Shown: positions 17,823-27,064, counted from the stretch's first letter. The stretch is 64,000 bases of DNA from Neorhodopirellula lusitana (GCF_900182915.1 NZ_FXUG01000001.1:620001-684000), one strand, 5' to 3'. The notes: generated from the sequence alone by a model not told the origin. Made by a program: numbers and translations.

Positions 17823-19810
17823 GAATGATGCATTTGAAGATCAACGCCCCCTACCGACTTGTCGCCACCTTGGTGCTGGGTTGTTTAACCTGTGTTGCTG
17901 TTTCGCCGCGAACCGCGTTTGCGAATGACGACTTAATTGATCAAGTGGAAGCCGATCGCGTTGCCGCGGTGGCTAAAGCGATGCCGTCCACGGTATGCGT
18001 TTTTGTGCCCGGCGGGGGCGGTGGTGGTTCAGGCGTGTTGATTTCGCCGGACGGCTACGCGTTGACTAATTTTCACGTCAGCAGTCCGGCCGGAACCTAC
18101 ATGCGATGCGGTCTGAGTGACGGCAACGTTTACGACGCCGTGATCGTGGGGATCGATCCGGTTGGTGATCTGGCTTTGATTCAGTTGCTTGGACGAGATG
18201 ACTTCGCGACCGCGGAATTTGTACCGAGTCGTTCGGTGCGGGTGGGTGATTGGTGTTTCGCGATCGGCAACCCCTTTCTATTGGCGACCAACCTGCAGCC
18301 CACCGTGACGGCGGGTGTGGTTAGCGGCGTGCAGCGGTATCAGTATCCATCGGGAACTTTGCTGGAATACGGCAGCTGTTTCCAGACCGACGCATCGATC
18401 AACCCGGGTAACTCCGGTGGCCCACTGTACGATGCCAAAGGTGACTTGATCGGCGTGATCGGTCGGGCTTCATTTGAAAAACGTGGGCGTGTCAACGTCG
18501 GTGTTGGCTATGCGATTTCAGGTGACCAGGCCCAGAACTTTTTGGGGTGCTTGCACAGCGGTCGAATCCTGGATCATGCGACGCTGGGGGCCACGGTCGG
18601 AACCGATGACGACGGCAGTGTGCGGGTGACCAATATTTTGGCTTTCAGTGACGCCCATCGCCGTGGTTTGCGGTACGGCGACGAGATCCTGGAGATTGAC
18701 GGGCATATCGTGCAAACCGCCAACGACGTGCAAAACCTATTGGCCACCTTTCCGGCTCAGTGGCGTGTGCCGTTGACGTTTCGCCAGGACGGCCAGTTGA
18801 TTGAGACGGTTGTGCGACTGGCCAGTGTGCACCGCGGCAGTGAGTTGCTTGAAAAGATGAAAGCGGCGTTGCCTCCGCCACCACCCGCCCCGCCCAAGCC
18901 GAAGAGTCCAAGTGAAGACGATGAGCAGGACGACGACCCGGCCGACCCGGCGGGTGAGGATTCCGCGGATGAAGAGGACGATGAGCCGAGCGACCAACCG
19001 GAAGATAAGTCCAAGGCAGGGCCCAAGGACGCGGGCGGTGAACCGATTCCCGAAGTTGCCGTGAAGCGAATTGAGCAACGCAAGGGTTTTGCGAACTACT
19101 ATTACAACCAGCAACAACAAACGCGATTCATCGATCAGTTGCGAAAGCAGTTCGGTGTTTTGGGCTCCAAGGCAACCGATGCAAAGACAGCGGATGCCAA
19201 GTCGGCTGCGTCCGCATGGAAACTGACTGGGAAGGTGACCACCAGTGACAGCGATGAAACGTTGTTGTTTGAAATGACGATTGATGGTGCGAACGCGGAA
19301 TTGAAGTTGGGCGGGCGTCGGTTGTCCGCTTCCACGCCAGACGAGTTTGTGCAGACGGTGGACCGACCTTCGGTGGGAGCATTGATGGCGGGAATGCGAT
19401 CGCTGTTTCGAATGCTGGATGCAGGGCCGGATCGTTACGGAGAAACTTACTACTGGGGCACTGCACCGTTGTTGGGGCAGCGTCCATTGCGAGATTGCAC
19501 GGTGGGGATCCATGACGCGCTGGAAACCCGTTTCTATCAACACCCATCGGGGCGAAATCTGGAAGTCATTGAGGTCTTTGCGGACCGTGATGCGGACCCG
19601 GCGGAATTGTGGTTGGACCCGCCGAACTGGGTGACGCAGTACGGAACCGTTGACGCGCCGGATCCTGAGAGCACCGTCACGTCCGGCAATCAGCCTGCGT
19701 TGCCGAAACAAATTCAATTGCGGTTTGGTTTGCAGCCTATGGCGACGCTGGATATTGATTCTTGGACATCCATTCCGAGTGATTCCAAGGGAGCAACCGA
19801 TGAAAACTAA
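17819..19810 (+). CDS. secreted trypsin-like (HtrA/DegP-type) serine protease with PDZ domain
   Basis: 663 residues from the ATG at 17819, chosen because it makes an ATGA overlap with the gene before. A signal peptide covers about 1-35 (cleavage after TAFA). The S1C protease domain has the complete triad: His86 in LTNFHVS, Asp117 in DPVGDLAL, and Ser199 in NPGNSGGP. A PDZ domain follows at about 240-325 (RGLRYGDEILEIDG). A Pro-rich then acidic linker (about 335-400) leads to a C-terminal domain with no known match (about 410-663). Typical DegP proteins are about 450 residues, so this C-terminal part is extra. It should act in the periplasm as a quality-control or regulated protease. The next two genes encode homologues without the triad. 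Confidence 0.93.
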   Translation: MRMMHLKINAPYRLVATLVLGCLTCVAVSPRTAFANDDLIDQVEADRVAAVAKAMPSTVCVFVPGGGGGGSGVLISPDGYALTNFHVSSPAGTYMRCGLSDGNVYDAVIVGIDPVGDLALIQLLGRDDFATAEFVPSRSVRVGDWCFAIGNPFLLATNLQPTVTAGVVSGVQRYQYPSGTLLEYGSCFQTDASINPGNSGGPLYDAKGDLIGVIGRASFEKRGRVNVGVGYAISGDQAQNFLGCLHSGRILDHATLGATVGTDDDGSVRVTNILAFSDAHRRGLRYGDEILEIDGHIVQTANDVQNLLATFPAQWRVPLTFRQDGQLIETVVRLASVHRGSELLEKMKAALPPPPPAPPKPKSPSEDDEQDDDPADPAGEDSADEEDDEPSDQPEDKSKAGPKDAGGEPIPEVAVKRIEQRKGFANYYYNQQQQTRFIDQLRKQFGVLGSKATDAKTADAKSAASAWKLTGKVTTSDSDETLLFEMTIDGANAELKLGGRRLSASTPDEFVQTVDRPSVGALMAGMRSLFRMLDAGPDRYGETYYWGTAPLLGQRPLRDCTVGIHDALETRFYQHPSGRNLEVIEVFADRDADPAELWLDPPNWVTQYGTVDAPDPESTVTSGNQPALPKQIQLRFGLQPMATLDIDSWTSIPSDSKGATDEN

Positions 19811-20873
19811 AGTGGTTGGTAGGGATGTGATGTCTCGGTTGGTTTGTTGTTTTGTTGGTTGGGCCAGCTTGTGTTTGTTTGGTACCACCGCAGTGGCTCA
19901 ACCGTCGTTGTCCAAATCCAGTGAACTCGCCCAGCAACGCGTTGTGAAGATCTACGGTGCTGGCGGCGTTGGCGGGCTCGATGCCTACCAGAGCGGGATG
20001 CTGGTGTCGCCGGTGGGGCACGTGGCGACGGCTTGGAGTAGCGTGTTGGATGTGGAGCCGATTGTCGTGCTGGGCGACGGACGCCGATTCGAAAGCAAAA
20101 TTGTCGGCTTCGAACCGTCGCTGGAATTGGCAGTGTTGAAATTGGACGCCAGTGATTTGCCGTACTTTGAGGTGCCCGACCAGGGTGGCCAGGACGGAGG
20201 CCGAAACCAGGCGGCCCAGCAGGGGCCTCAGTGGGGTGATCCTGTGCTTGCCGTTAGCAATCTATTTAACATCGCGACTGGTGACGAACCGGCCAGTGTG
20301 TTGCAGGGGCGGATCGCCGCCCGAAGTGAACTCGATGCGAGACGGGGCACGTTTCAAACGGCCTATCGCGGTGAAGTTTGGCTGTTGGACTTGGTTGCCA
20401 ATAATCCCGGTGCAGCCGGTGGTGCCTTGGTCGACTTGAACGGTCAGTTGGTGGGGATGTTGGGGAAGGAGCTTCGTGACCGCAAAACCGGCGTCTGGTT
20501 GAACTATGCGATTCCCGCTGATGTGCTCCGCGGACCGATCGGTGACATCATCGCGGGCCGAAAAACGGTTTTGCCCGCAACCGACCGACCGCTGCTTTCC
20601 CGCGAGCAATCTCACTCGACCGAAACACTGGGGATTGGATTGATTCCCGATGTTTTGGAGATGACTCCTGTTTACGTGGACACGATCAAAGACGAGTCCG
20701 CAGCCCAGCAAGCCAATCTGCAACCCGACGATCTTATCTTGTTGGTCAATGGGGCACGCGTTGCACACCAGCGTGCTTTTCGGGACCAATTGCGGCGAAT
20801 TGATCGTCGTGACGATGTTGCATTCACCATCCAGCGTGCCAACGATATTCTTGAAGTGACACTGCGACCATGA
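19800..20873 (+). CDS. trypsin-fold pseudoprotease with PDZ domain
   Basis: 357 residues. The ATG at 19800 follows AAGGGAG and overlaps the protease gene by 11 bp. There is a signal peptide at about 1-33 (FGTTAVAQ). The trypsin-like fold can be aligned to the intact protease upstream: GHVATAWSS against GYALTNFHV puts Ser80 where His86 should be; PSLELAVLKL puts Glu109 in place of Asp117; NPGAAGGAL puts Ala206 in place of Ser199. All three catalytic residues are lost, while the surrounding glycines and hydrophobic residues are kept. A PDZ-like domain covers about 280-357 (ANLQPDDLILLVNGARV). Catalysis by the usual mechanism is not possible. A regulatory or binding role for the active partner is inferred. 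Confidence 0.88.
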   Translation: MKTKVVGRDVMSRLVCCFVGWASLCLFGTTAVAQPSLSKSSELAQQRVVKIYGAGGVGGLDAYQSGMLVSPVGHVATAWSSVLDVEPIVVLGDGRRFESKIVGFEPSLELAVLKLDASDLPYFEVPDQGGQDGGRNQAAQQGPQWGDPVLAVSNLFNIATGDEPASVLQGRIAARSELDARRGTFQTAYRGEVWLLDLVANNPGAAGGALVDLNGQLVGMLGKELRDRKTGVWLNYAIPADVLRGPIGDIIAGRKTVLPATDRPLLSREQSHSTETLGIGLIPDVLEMTPVYVDTIKDESAAQQANLQPDDLILLVNGARVAHQRAFRDQLRRIDRRDDVAFTIQRANDILEVTLRP

Positions 20874-23029
20874 AGTGCTCTTTTGATAGCCGGTTTTCGA
20901 GTTTCTTGTTCTCGAGTTTATCTTTCACTGCTTTGTCGTTCACTGCGATCGGCAAGTTAAGCGTCGTTGCCTTGACGGTGATGATGTTTCTGGTGGGGAT
21001 AGGGATGACGCCGGTGGGTGGCGTGGCGCGTGGCTTTGCTGATGAAGCGACTCGGGCGGTGGATTATCAAGTCGCCGTTGCCGAGCGAATCCGCAGGATC
21101 ACCGGCGATGTTTTGGCCTCGGTGGTCAGCATTGAAGTCATTGGCGTGATGCAGTCCGACGGAGAAGTGCGTTTGGACGCTCCCACGACCGGCGTCATTG
21201 TGGATGCGGATGGTCACATCATCGCGTCGTCTTGGGTGACCCAAGGGGAAGCGGCCAGCATTATTGTGACCACTGACACGGGGACTCGCTTTCCGGCCAC
21301 CGTGGTCGGGCGCGACGAGCATCGTGAGTTGGTGCTATTGAAAATCAATCCTAAGGATACGGTGCTGAGTCCGCTTCGGTTGAATGTGGAAGCACCCACG
21401 CCGCCGGTGGGTTCTACCTTGGTTGCTGTCGCTCGGTATGGTCAGTCAGCTGTGCCGATGGTTAGCAGCGGGGTAATGTCGGCATCCGATCGACTCGACG
21501 GTACCGCGATTCAGTCCGACGTGCGGATTTCGCCGGTCTTCTATGGCGGTCCCTTGTTGGATCTAAGCGGCAATGTGGCGGGCATCGTGATCCCCGCAGT
21601 GGGCGAAAACGGCGCGGATGATCCCACGGCTTGGTATGACTCGGGGATCGCTTTTGCGGTGCCCAGTGATGTGATTGCGGCCAAGTTGGACCGGTTGCGT
21701 CAGGGCGAAACGATTCAGGCCGGGTTGTTGGGGTTTGTGATTGGTGGAGCCGATCCCTATGCCCCTGGGACTACGATTTCAACCGTGCGAAAGCGATCAC
21801 CCGCCGAGCGTGCCGGCTTGAAGTCGGGCGACGAGTTAATCGAAGTGGGCGGCCGAAAGGTCCGGCGGCGGCAAGAAGTGAAGTTGGCGTTGGGACGATT
21901 CGATGCGGGTGAAGAAGTTGCGATCCGCTATCGACGCGATGGTGACGAAACGACGGTCAACGTGACGTTGGTGGAAACGATTGAACCGCTGCGTCCACAA
22001 TCGATTGGGATTACTCTCAATGAGCTCAAAGTGACCTCGGTTCTTGAGGATTCACCGGCCGATGGTGTATTGAAAGTTGGCGATGTCTTGCGTTCCCTCG
22101 ACGAAGGGGAAATCGAAGATGCAGCAAGTTTGCGACAACGATTGTGGGCAGCCGACCCCGAAACTGAAATTCAGTTTTCAGTTGCCAGGGCGAGTGACAA
22201 CGTCGACGCTCAGGATAAGGCAACCAAGCCGATTAAGCTTTCAATGACACCGCAGTCTTGGGCCGGTCCAATTGGGGCTCGATCAGTGGAGTCGTTGCCG
22301 TTGTTGGCGGAGACGAAAACGTGGAAGCATACTGAATTGCGACTGCCCGACGTGAGTAACCAGGCTGTGCTATGGCATCCGGATACGAGTGCGGATGCAA
22401 ACCTCGAAGCGGCCGCCGATGAGTCAACTGATCAGGCTGAAGATGCTGATGAAACAGCGGTCGTCGACGCGTCATCACCCGGCGAGCTCGATGCTTTACT
22501 GGTGGTCTTGTTGCCACCGTCCCAGCGGGACCCGAAGCAGGAGATCGAAGGTTGGCAAGAGTTGGCACAGGGGCATAATGTCGCCGTTTGCATGATTGCC
22601 AGCGAAGACGCCGAACGATGGCAATTGGCGGCAATGGATGCGGTGACCAAGGTGACGACCGCCGCGATCAAGCAGTGTGGTGTCAATCCCAATGCCGTCG
22701 CAATTGTTTCGCCAGGAATCTTGTCAGGTGATGGTTCGAGTGGCGCGAATGCGTCCGCGCCGGCCGATTCGATGGTGATGGCGGTTTCGCTTTCGACCGA
22801 AAATGTGTTCCACGGTGCGGCGTTCCCGCACTGGGTTAAGCCGCCTGCGATTCGCCTTCGCCGTGACGCGCCGATGCGACTTTTACGGATCCTAATCAAC
22901 AAAGAATCGGAAGAGGATTGGCCAGCATGGACTGAGGCGATCAAGCGAATTGGTTGCCCGATCCAAACCGCCGATCAAGTCGATCAAGCTAGCTTGCTCG
23001 ATTGGTGCCGGACGCTGAGGTTGCTGTAG
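20870..23029 (+). CDS. trypsin-fold pseudoprotease with two PDZ domains and hydrolase-like tail
   Basis: 719 residues from the ATG at 20870, in ATGA overlap with the previous gene. A long hydrophobic N-terminus (about 28-50) acts as signal or anchor. The trypsin-like domain (about 75-265) lacks the triad: Trp122 replaces His (GHIIASSWV), Glu153 replaces Asp (RDEHRELVLL) and Tyr225 replaces Ser (SPVFYGGPL). Two PDZ domains follow (about 285-365 with AERAGLKSGDELIEVGG, and 370-445 with PADGVLKVGDVLRSLDEG). From about 540 the sequence looks like a degraded alpha/beta-hydrolase fold (LDALLVVLLPPSQRDP, VAIVSPGILSGDGSSGA). It is the last gene of the operon, followed by an inverted repeat. It is probably a scaffold or inhibitor partner of the intact protease. 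Confidence 0.87.
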   Translation: MKCSFDSRFSSFLFSSLSFTALSFTAIGKLSVVALTVMMFLVGIGMTPVGGVARGFADEATRAVDYQVAVAERIRRITGDVLASVVSIEVIGVMQSDGEVRLDAPTTGVIVDADGHIIASSWVTQGEAASIIVTTDTGTRFPATVVGRDEHRELVLLKINPKDTVLSPLRLNVEAPTPPVGSTLVAVARYGQSAVPMVSSGVMSASDRLDGTAIQSDVRISPVFYGGPLLDLSGNVAGIVIPAVGENGADDPTAWYDSGIAFAVPSDVIAAKLDRLRQGETIQAGLLGFVIGGADPYAPGTTISTVRKRSPAERAGLKSGDELIEVGGRKVRRRQEVKLALGRFDAGEEVAIRYRRDGDETTVNVTLVETIEPLRPQSIGITLNELKVTSVLEDSPADGVLKVGDVLRSLDEGEIEDAASLRQRLWAADPETEIQFSVARASDNVDAQDKATKPIKLSMTPQSWAGPIGARSVESLPLLAETKTWKHTELRLPDVSNQAVLWHPDTSADANLEAAADESTDQAEDADETAVVDASSPGELDALLVVLLPPSQRDPKQEIEGWQELAQGHNVAVCMIASEDAERWQLAAMDAVTKVTTAAIKQCGVNPNAVAIVSPGILSGDGSSGANASAPADSMVMAVSLSTENVFHGAAFPHWVKPPAIRLRRDAPMRLLRILINKESEEDWPAWTEAIKRIGCPIQTADQVDQASLLDWCRTLRLL

Positions 23030-23046
23030 GCAGCGAGTCGCGTTTC

Positions 23047-23113
23047 GTAGCCCATATCGCCAGACTTTGGGCAAACGCGATGCTGCCTGAGTTCTGGCGA
23101 GCCCAGTGGCGGG
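23047..23113. repeat. inverted repeat between convergent genes (possible bidirectional terminator)
   Basis: The left arm at 23047-23071 contains atcgccagactttggg and the right arm at 23086-23113 contains gagttctggcgag. They are imperfect inverted copies around a core of TCGCCAGACT / AGTTCTGGCGA. The element lies between the pseudoprotease gene and the oppositely transcribed substrate-binding protein gene. Related elements are at 32521-32718 and 53979-54057. Confidence 0.65.
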
Positions 23114-23130
23114 CCTTCTTTCGAGACGGC

Positions 23131-24171
23131 TTACTCAGCGACCGAGGATTCCGTCGTTAGGAATTCATTGGTGTAGCAGTCCGCGGGGTCAATGGATCCG
23201 GCGTCGAAAAGTTCCAGTTCTGACATTTGTTCGACCAAAGTTTGCCAGCGTTCGGGGCTCATTCGGCCTAATTTGGCTTGAAGTTCAGGTGGAACGGGTG
23301 CGGCCGGATCCGTGTCCGAACCTCTCCAGTCGGGATAGGCGAGATCACGCATTTGTTCGCTACCGAAGGCCAGTGCTTCGGCGGTCATGCCGTGTTTGTT
23401 GGCAAGCAGAATAGCGGAGTTCGCTTGTTCAGGATTCTCCAAGAAGTTGACCCATCCGGTCTGGGTGGCTTGCACCACTTTCGCAACCAGTTCAGGTGAT
23501 TCGCGAATCATGTCGCCTGTCGTGACCAGTACGCTGGAGTACGGGTTCCAGCCCAGGTCGCTGACCATCAAGGTGCGTACTTCCAAGCCCTGTTGTTGAG
23601 CCAGCAGCGGCTCGGCGACACTGTAGGCTTGGACAGCGATCTTGGGATCGTTGACCATCGCCGCGATCGAATTGAAATACGGAACCTCACGCACTCCGTC
23701 CAGGTAACCCCGAGTTCGCAAGAACGGCAGGAATGCTCGGCCGGGTTGGCATTGCAGCGTCATGCCGGCGAGATCCTCAAAGCCTTTGACGCCACTGTCT
23801 TCACGGACCAGCAGGCACCGTGGGTGATTTTGCATGGCCGCCAGGACGGCCACGATGTCGGCACCTTGAGATCGAAACAGGACAACGTCATCCGCGTTGG
23901 TGATCGCGAATTGGCTGCGACCTCTTAACAATTCTGGTGCGACTGGCGTTTCGCGGCCTCCCGCTCGGATCGTGACGTCTAAATCTGCATTCAAGTACGT
24001 GCCATCGGCCGACGCTTGGTACGCGCCGCCATGTTCGACTTCAGGATACCAGTTCAACTGAATGCTAACCGGCGTCCGGTTCGAATCCCCCTCGACGGGT
24101 GACGTTGATGAACTGCACCCGGTTACCACGAAACAGGTCACCAGACCCAGGAAAAACACTGCTCGATTCAT
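23131..24171 (-). CDS. ABC transporter substrate-binding lipoprotein, NMT1/THI5-like
   Basis: 346 residues from the ATG at 24169-24171, 4 bp after the permease stop; an ATG at 24184-24186 is the alternative. A lipoprotein signal ends in the lipobox VVTGC with SSSTS after it. The fold is a type-2 periplasmic binding protein of the NMT1/THI5 family: IQLNWYPEVEHGGAYQA at the mature N-terminus, then TIRAGGRETPVAPELL and FAITNADDVVLFRSQG. This family binds thiamine precursors, other aromatic nitrogen compounds, nitrate or sulfonates. NWYPEVEHGG is closest to ThiY-type proteins, but I cannot fix the ligand, and no thiamine riboswitch was found upstream. It is the third gene of a three-gene importer operon. 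Confidence 0.88.
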   Translation of the reverse strand: MNRAVFFLGLVTCFVVTGCSSSTSPVEGDSNRTPVSIQLNWYPEVEHGGAYQASADGTYLNADLDVTIRAGGRETPVAPELLRGRSQFAITNADDVVLFRSQGADIVAVLAAMQNHPRCLLVREDSGVKGFEDLAGMTLQCQPGRAFLPFLRTRGYLDGVREVPYFNSIAAMVNDPKIAVQAYSVAEPLLAQQQGLEVRTLMVSDLGWNPYSSVLVTTGDMIRESPELVAKVVQATQTGWVNFLENPEQANSAILLANKHGMTAEALAFGSEQMRDLAYPDWRGSDTDPAAPVPPELQAKLGRMSPERWQTLVEQMSELELFDAGSIDPADCYTNEFLTTESSVAE

Positions 24172-24175
24172 TCGA

Positions 24176-24973
24176 CTAATCCACATGATGAAAACGACTT
24201 AGTAATAACATCCCAAACAGCTCCACCGCCCCAAACAGGATCAGCCCCAGCAAGGTGGAGACACCGAGTGCCGCAATCAGGGCATCCGTTTGTAGCAAAC
24301 CTTGCCACGCCGTCATCAATGCACCCAGTCCCGTGTAGCTGGCACCGTTACTGACAAAGAATTCAGCCACGATTGCGCCGATCACTGCCAGTCCGCTGCT
24401 AATCCGGGCTCCCAGCAACAGGAACGGGACGGCCGTGGGAAGTTGCAAGCTCCACAACGTTCGCCAACGCGATGCACCATACAAACGAAACAGATCACAG
24501 TGTTCCGGTTTGGCTGATCGCAAGCCCGTCGTGACGTTGTTGACGATCGGAAACAGACAAATCACCACGGTGGCAATGACCGCGGTTCGGAATTCGTAGC
24601 CACTCCAGATGATCAATAGCGGCGCGATCGCGACGATCGGCACCGTTTGCAAGAACACGACATAGGGAAAGAATGCTCGGCGTAACATTGTTGATTGGCT
24701 GAACACCAGTGAAATCAAGCCGCCGATCACGATCGACACCATCAGGCTGACCGCAGCGGTGAACAGCGTGACGCTGCCTGCGGCAATCAATTCAGCGCGG
24801 CGTTCGATTCCCGCTTCCAGCACTTGTCCCGGCGTGGGGAGCAGGATTTTCGGGAGTTCAAACCACTGCACCGCGTAGTGCCACAGCGTCAGCCCCATCA
24901 CCGCGACCAAAATCGCACTGAGGCCACTGAGTAACCATTCACGGGGTAACCATTCACGAGACCGAGACTTCAT
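24176..24973 (-). CDS. ABC transporter permease (ThiX/SsuC-type)
   Basis: 265 residues. The ATG at 24971-24973 overlaps the ATPase stop as ATGA, which fixes the start; the frame stays open for 270 bp upstream but that part lies inside the ATPase gene. Six hydrophobic segments are visible, the first at about 15-32. The EAA-loop that contacts the ATPase is present as RLYGASRWRTLWSLQLPTA (about 174-192). VVFLQTVPIVAIAPLLIIW is typical of the BPD permeases for sulfonate, nitrate and thiamine-precursor importers. It forms the inner-membrane channel with the ATPase and the binding lipoprotein on either side. Confidence 0.93.
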   Translation of the reverse strand: MKSRSREWLPREWLLSGLSAILVAVMGLTLWHYAVQWFELPKILLPTPGQVLEAGIERRAELIAAGSVTLFTAAVSLMVSIVIGGLISLVFSQSTMLRRAFFPYVVFLQTVPIVAIAPLLIIWSGYEFRTAVIATVVICLFPIVNNVTTGLRSAKPEHCDLFRLYGASRWRTLWSLQLPTAVPFLLLGARISSGLAVIGAIVAEFFVSNGASYTGLGALMTAWQGLLQTDALIAALGVSTLLGLILFGAVELFGMLLLSRFHHVD

Positions 24974-25809
24974 GTCGTGGCCGCCTTTCGCAGTTCGTCG
25001 CTGACGACACCAAAGAACTCTCCGAATTCGGGTGTGCGGCGCATGTCGAATTCGCCGCCTGCATTGGCGGACGAGGCGTCGATTTGCGTTGTTGGATTGC
25101 TGGCCGCTGCATCGTGATTCAGTGGATTGTCCAGTACCGAAACTAACCGCCCCTGATGCATCACGCCGATCTGATCGCTCAATAGAATCGCTTCGGCAAT
25201 GTTGTGGGTGACCAGCACCATCGTAAAGCAGTGTTTGCGCCAAAGTGCCGTGACCAAGTCGCCCAGTTGAGTCCGTAGCAGGTCATCCAGCGAGGCGAAC
25301 GGTTCATCCAGCAATAACAGTTCGGGCTGCGTCACCAGTGCGCGAGCGATCGAGACCCGCATCTTCATTCCGCCTGAAAGCTGGAATGGAAACCGGTTGG
25401 CTGCGTTGCTCATCTCCACTTCGTCGAGAGCTTGGCGGGCGAGTTCATCGCGAACGACCGGTAGTGGTTTCGCGCCGGAATGATGAGGGGCCAGTTCCAG
25501 GGGCAGCGTGACGTTGGCAAGGCTTCGCCGCCAAGGCAACAACGCAGGCTGCTGGAATACGAACGAGACGCGAGGCCGACTGGTCGAGCGGCCTTCGGAA
25601 CCGTGCGTGGTCGCGTCGAGGGTGCCGCTGGTTAAGTCTTGCAATCCAGCGATGACGCGTAGCAGGGTTGTCTTGCCGCAACCACTTTGGCCGACCAATG
25701 CGAATCGCCGTCCCGGTTGAATTTGAAACGTGACTTTTGAAACAGCATCAATCGAGTCGTCGAAACGAACGGTGGCTTCGCGGCAGTGAATGGAAACCGA
25801 GTCAGGCAA
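24970..25809 (-). CDS. ABC transporter ATP-binding protein (ThiZ/SsuB-type)
   Basis: 279 residues starting at a TTG (25807-25809); no ATG or GTG gives a full domain. Walker A is GQSGCGKTT (about 38-46), the Q-loop FVFQQPALLPW, the signature LSGGM (about 143-147), Walker B LLLLDEPF (about 163-170) and the switch histidine is in LVTHNIAEAI. These place it in the SsuB/TauB/ThiZ group of importer ATPases, whose permease and binding protein are encoded next. The C-terminal 40 residues beyond the core (Asn/Ala-rich, then EFDMRRTPEFGEFFGVVSDE) are a less common extension. It is the first gene of the operon. Confidence 0.94.
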   Translation of the reverse strand: MPDSVSIHCREATVRFDDSIDAVSKVTFQIQPGRRFALVGQSGCGKTTLLRVIAGLQDLTSGTLDATTHGSEGRSTSRPRVSFVFQQPALLPWRRSLANVTLPLELAPHHSGAKPLPVVRDELARQALDEVEMSNAANRFPFQLSGGMKMRVSIARALVTQPELLLLDEPFASLDDLLRTQLGDLVTALWRKHCFTMVLVTHNIAEAILLSDQIGVMHQGRLVSVLDNPLNHDAAASNPTTQIDASSANAGGEFDMRRTPEFGEFFGVVSDELRKAATT

Positions 25810-26326
25810 AACGAGGGCAAGCCGAGAGTGGGAGCGAATAGTTAGAAGGCGAGATGCGAGACAAAGTGAGCGTCCGCTGTGTGTCGGGAAAGCAGTTTCA
25901 AGCTGAGGTTCAGTTTTAGAGTACTGGTGCGTCTACAGGTTATGAAGGACGTCGGTTGCATCGGCGTTGCATTTTATCGGATTGGTGGCGAAACGACTCA
26001 CCTCTTGCGTTTGAGGTGTGATCCGTGCCCCTCGGCTTGCTCCGCCCCACGACTGACGGGCGCGTTTCGTAGGCTGGCACGCTGGATCGAGTGCATCCTG
26101 GCTTCGGTGCTGAATTCCTGTAGAGATCTGGTGAACCAGGTAGGTTGCGAGTCTTCTTGTAAGTGATGGAGTCGGGGCATGCAGTGGGTGGGCACCGCCG
26201 CGGGCTGCCCCCCCGGTTTTCTTGGCAATTGCACTAAGCAGGTGGACGCGGCGCTGTTAAGTAACGACGATGGTGGATCTTTGGTCCTTGACGCATCGCG
26301 TTCCGCTGGAAATCGAGTTTCATCCC
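25810..26326. other. divergent intergenic region, no supported gene
   Basis: About 517 bp separates the importer operon (minus) from the MBL-fold hydrolase (plus), so both promoters must lie here. I looked for a TPP riboswitch because of the NMT1/THI5-type importer and did not find its CUGAGA and CCUGAUCYGG elements. No convincing reading frame is present. Confidence 0.5.
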
Positions 26327-27064
26327 ATGCAACTGCACTGCCTCGGTACCGCCGGCTACCATCCCAGCGAAACCCGTCACACGTCCAGCTATTTCTTGCC
26401 GGAATCGGGTGTCGCGTTGGATGCGGGGACGGGCATGTTTCGTTTGCCCGAGCGAATTCAAACTTCGACTCTCGACATCCTGCTCAGTCACGCTCACCTG
26501 GATCACGTCGTAGGGCTGACCTTCTTATTGGGGATCTTGTACCAGCGTCCCGTCGACGTGGTGCGAGTTTGGGGCGAGGAAGAAAAGTTGTCGGCGGTGC
26601 GAACGCACTTGACCAGCCAGTACTTGTTTCCGGTTGAGCTTCCGGTGCAGTGGTGTCCGATTGACGATCTCAGTGAGATTGAACTGGACGATTGTCGTGT
26701 GACCTGGCGTCAACAAAATCATCCGGGCGGTTCGGTCGCGTATCGCATTGACTGGCACGACGGCAAGAGTCTGGTGTATGCCACCGATTCAACCGGCGAC
26801 CACGACGAAGCCACACTGAACTGGATGGGGGGTGTCGACGTGTTGTTGCACGAGTGCAATTTCCACGATTCCCAAAAGGAGTGGGCGATCAAAACAGGTC
26901 ACTGTTATTTGCAGAAAGTGTCCGAGATCGCCGAAAGTGTCCAGCCTAAGCAATTGTTGTTAACGCACATCAATCCGGTCGATGAGTTGACACTTCCGGC
27001 GGACGATGAGCGTTTCGCGATGCCGGTGTCCATTGTGGCCGATCATGACGAAATCACGTTCTGA
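26327..27064 (+). CDS. MBL-fold metallo-hydrolase
   Basis: 245 residues from the ATG at 26327; the frame is open 57 bp further up but MQLHCLGTAGYHPSE begins the fold. The metal site is HAHLDHVVG (about residues 53-61), the HxHxDH motif of metallo-beta-lactamase-fold enzymes. Further ligands follow in ATDSTGDHD and LLTHINP. The overall order resembles RNase Z/arylsulfatase-like and phosphonate-related members (GTAGYHPSETRHTSSY, LDAGTGMFRL). It is a soluble zinc hydrolase whose substrate is unknown. It is transcribed divergently from the importer, and the next gene downstream is a DUF1559 protein after 250 bp, so it is probably monocistronic. Confidence 0.88.
   Translation: MQLHCLGTAGYHPSETRHTSSYFLPESGVALDAGTGMFRLPERIQTSTLDILLSHAHLDHVVGLTFLLGILYQRPVDVVRVWGEEEKLSAVRTHLTSQYLFPVELPVQWCPIDDLSEIELDDCRVTWRQQNHPGGSVAYRIDWHDGKSLVYATDSTGDHDEATLNWMGGVDVLLHECNFHDSQKEWAIKTGHCYLQKVSEIAESVQPKQLLLTHINPVDELTLPADDERFAMPVSIVADHDEITF

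Noticed and set aside
18737-19888. 383-codon open frame antisense to the intact protease
   Set aside because: It lies fully opposite a gene with an intact catalytic triad and shows no domain of its own.
24974-25243. Extra 90 codons in frame upstream of the importer permease
   Set aside because: They lie inside the ATPase gene and have no membrane character; the ATG at 24971-24973 gives the ATGA overlap and the usual permease start.
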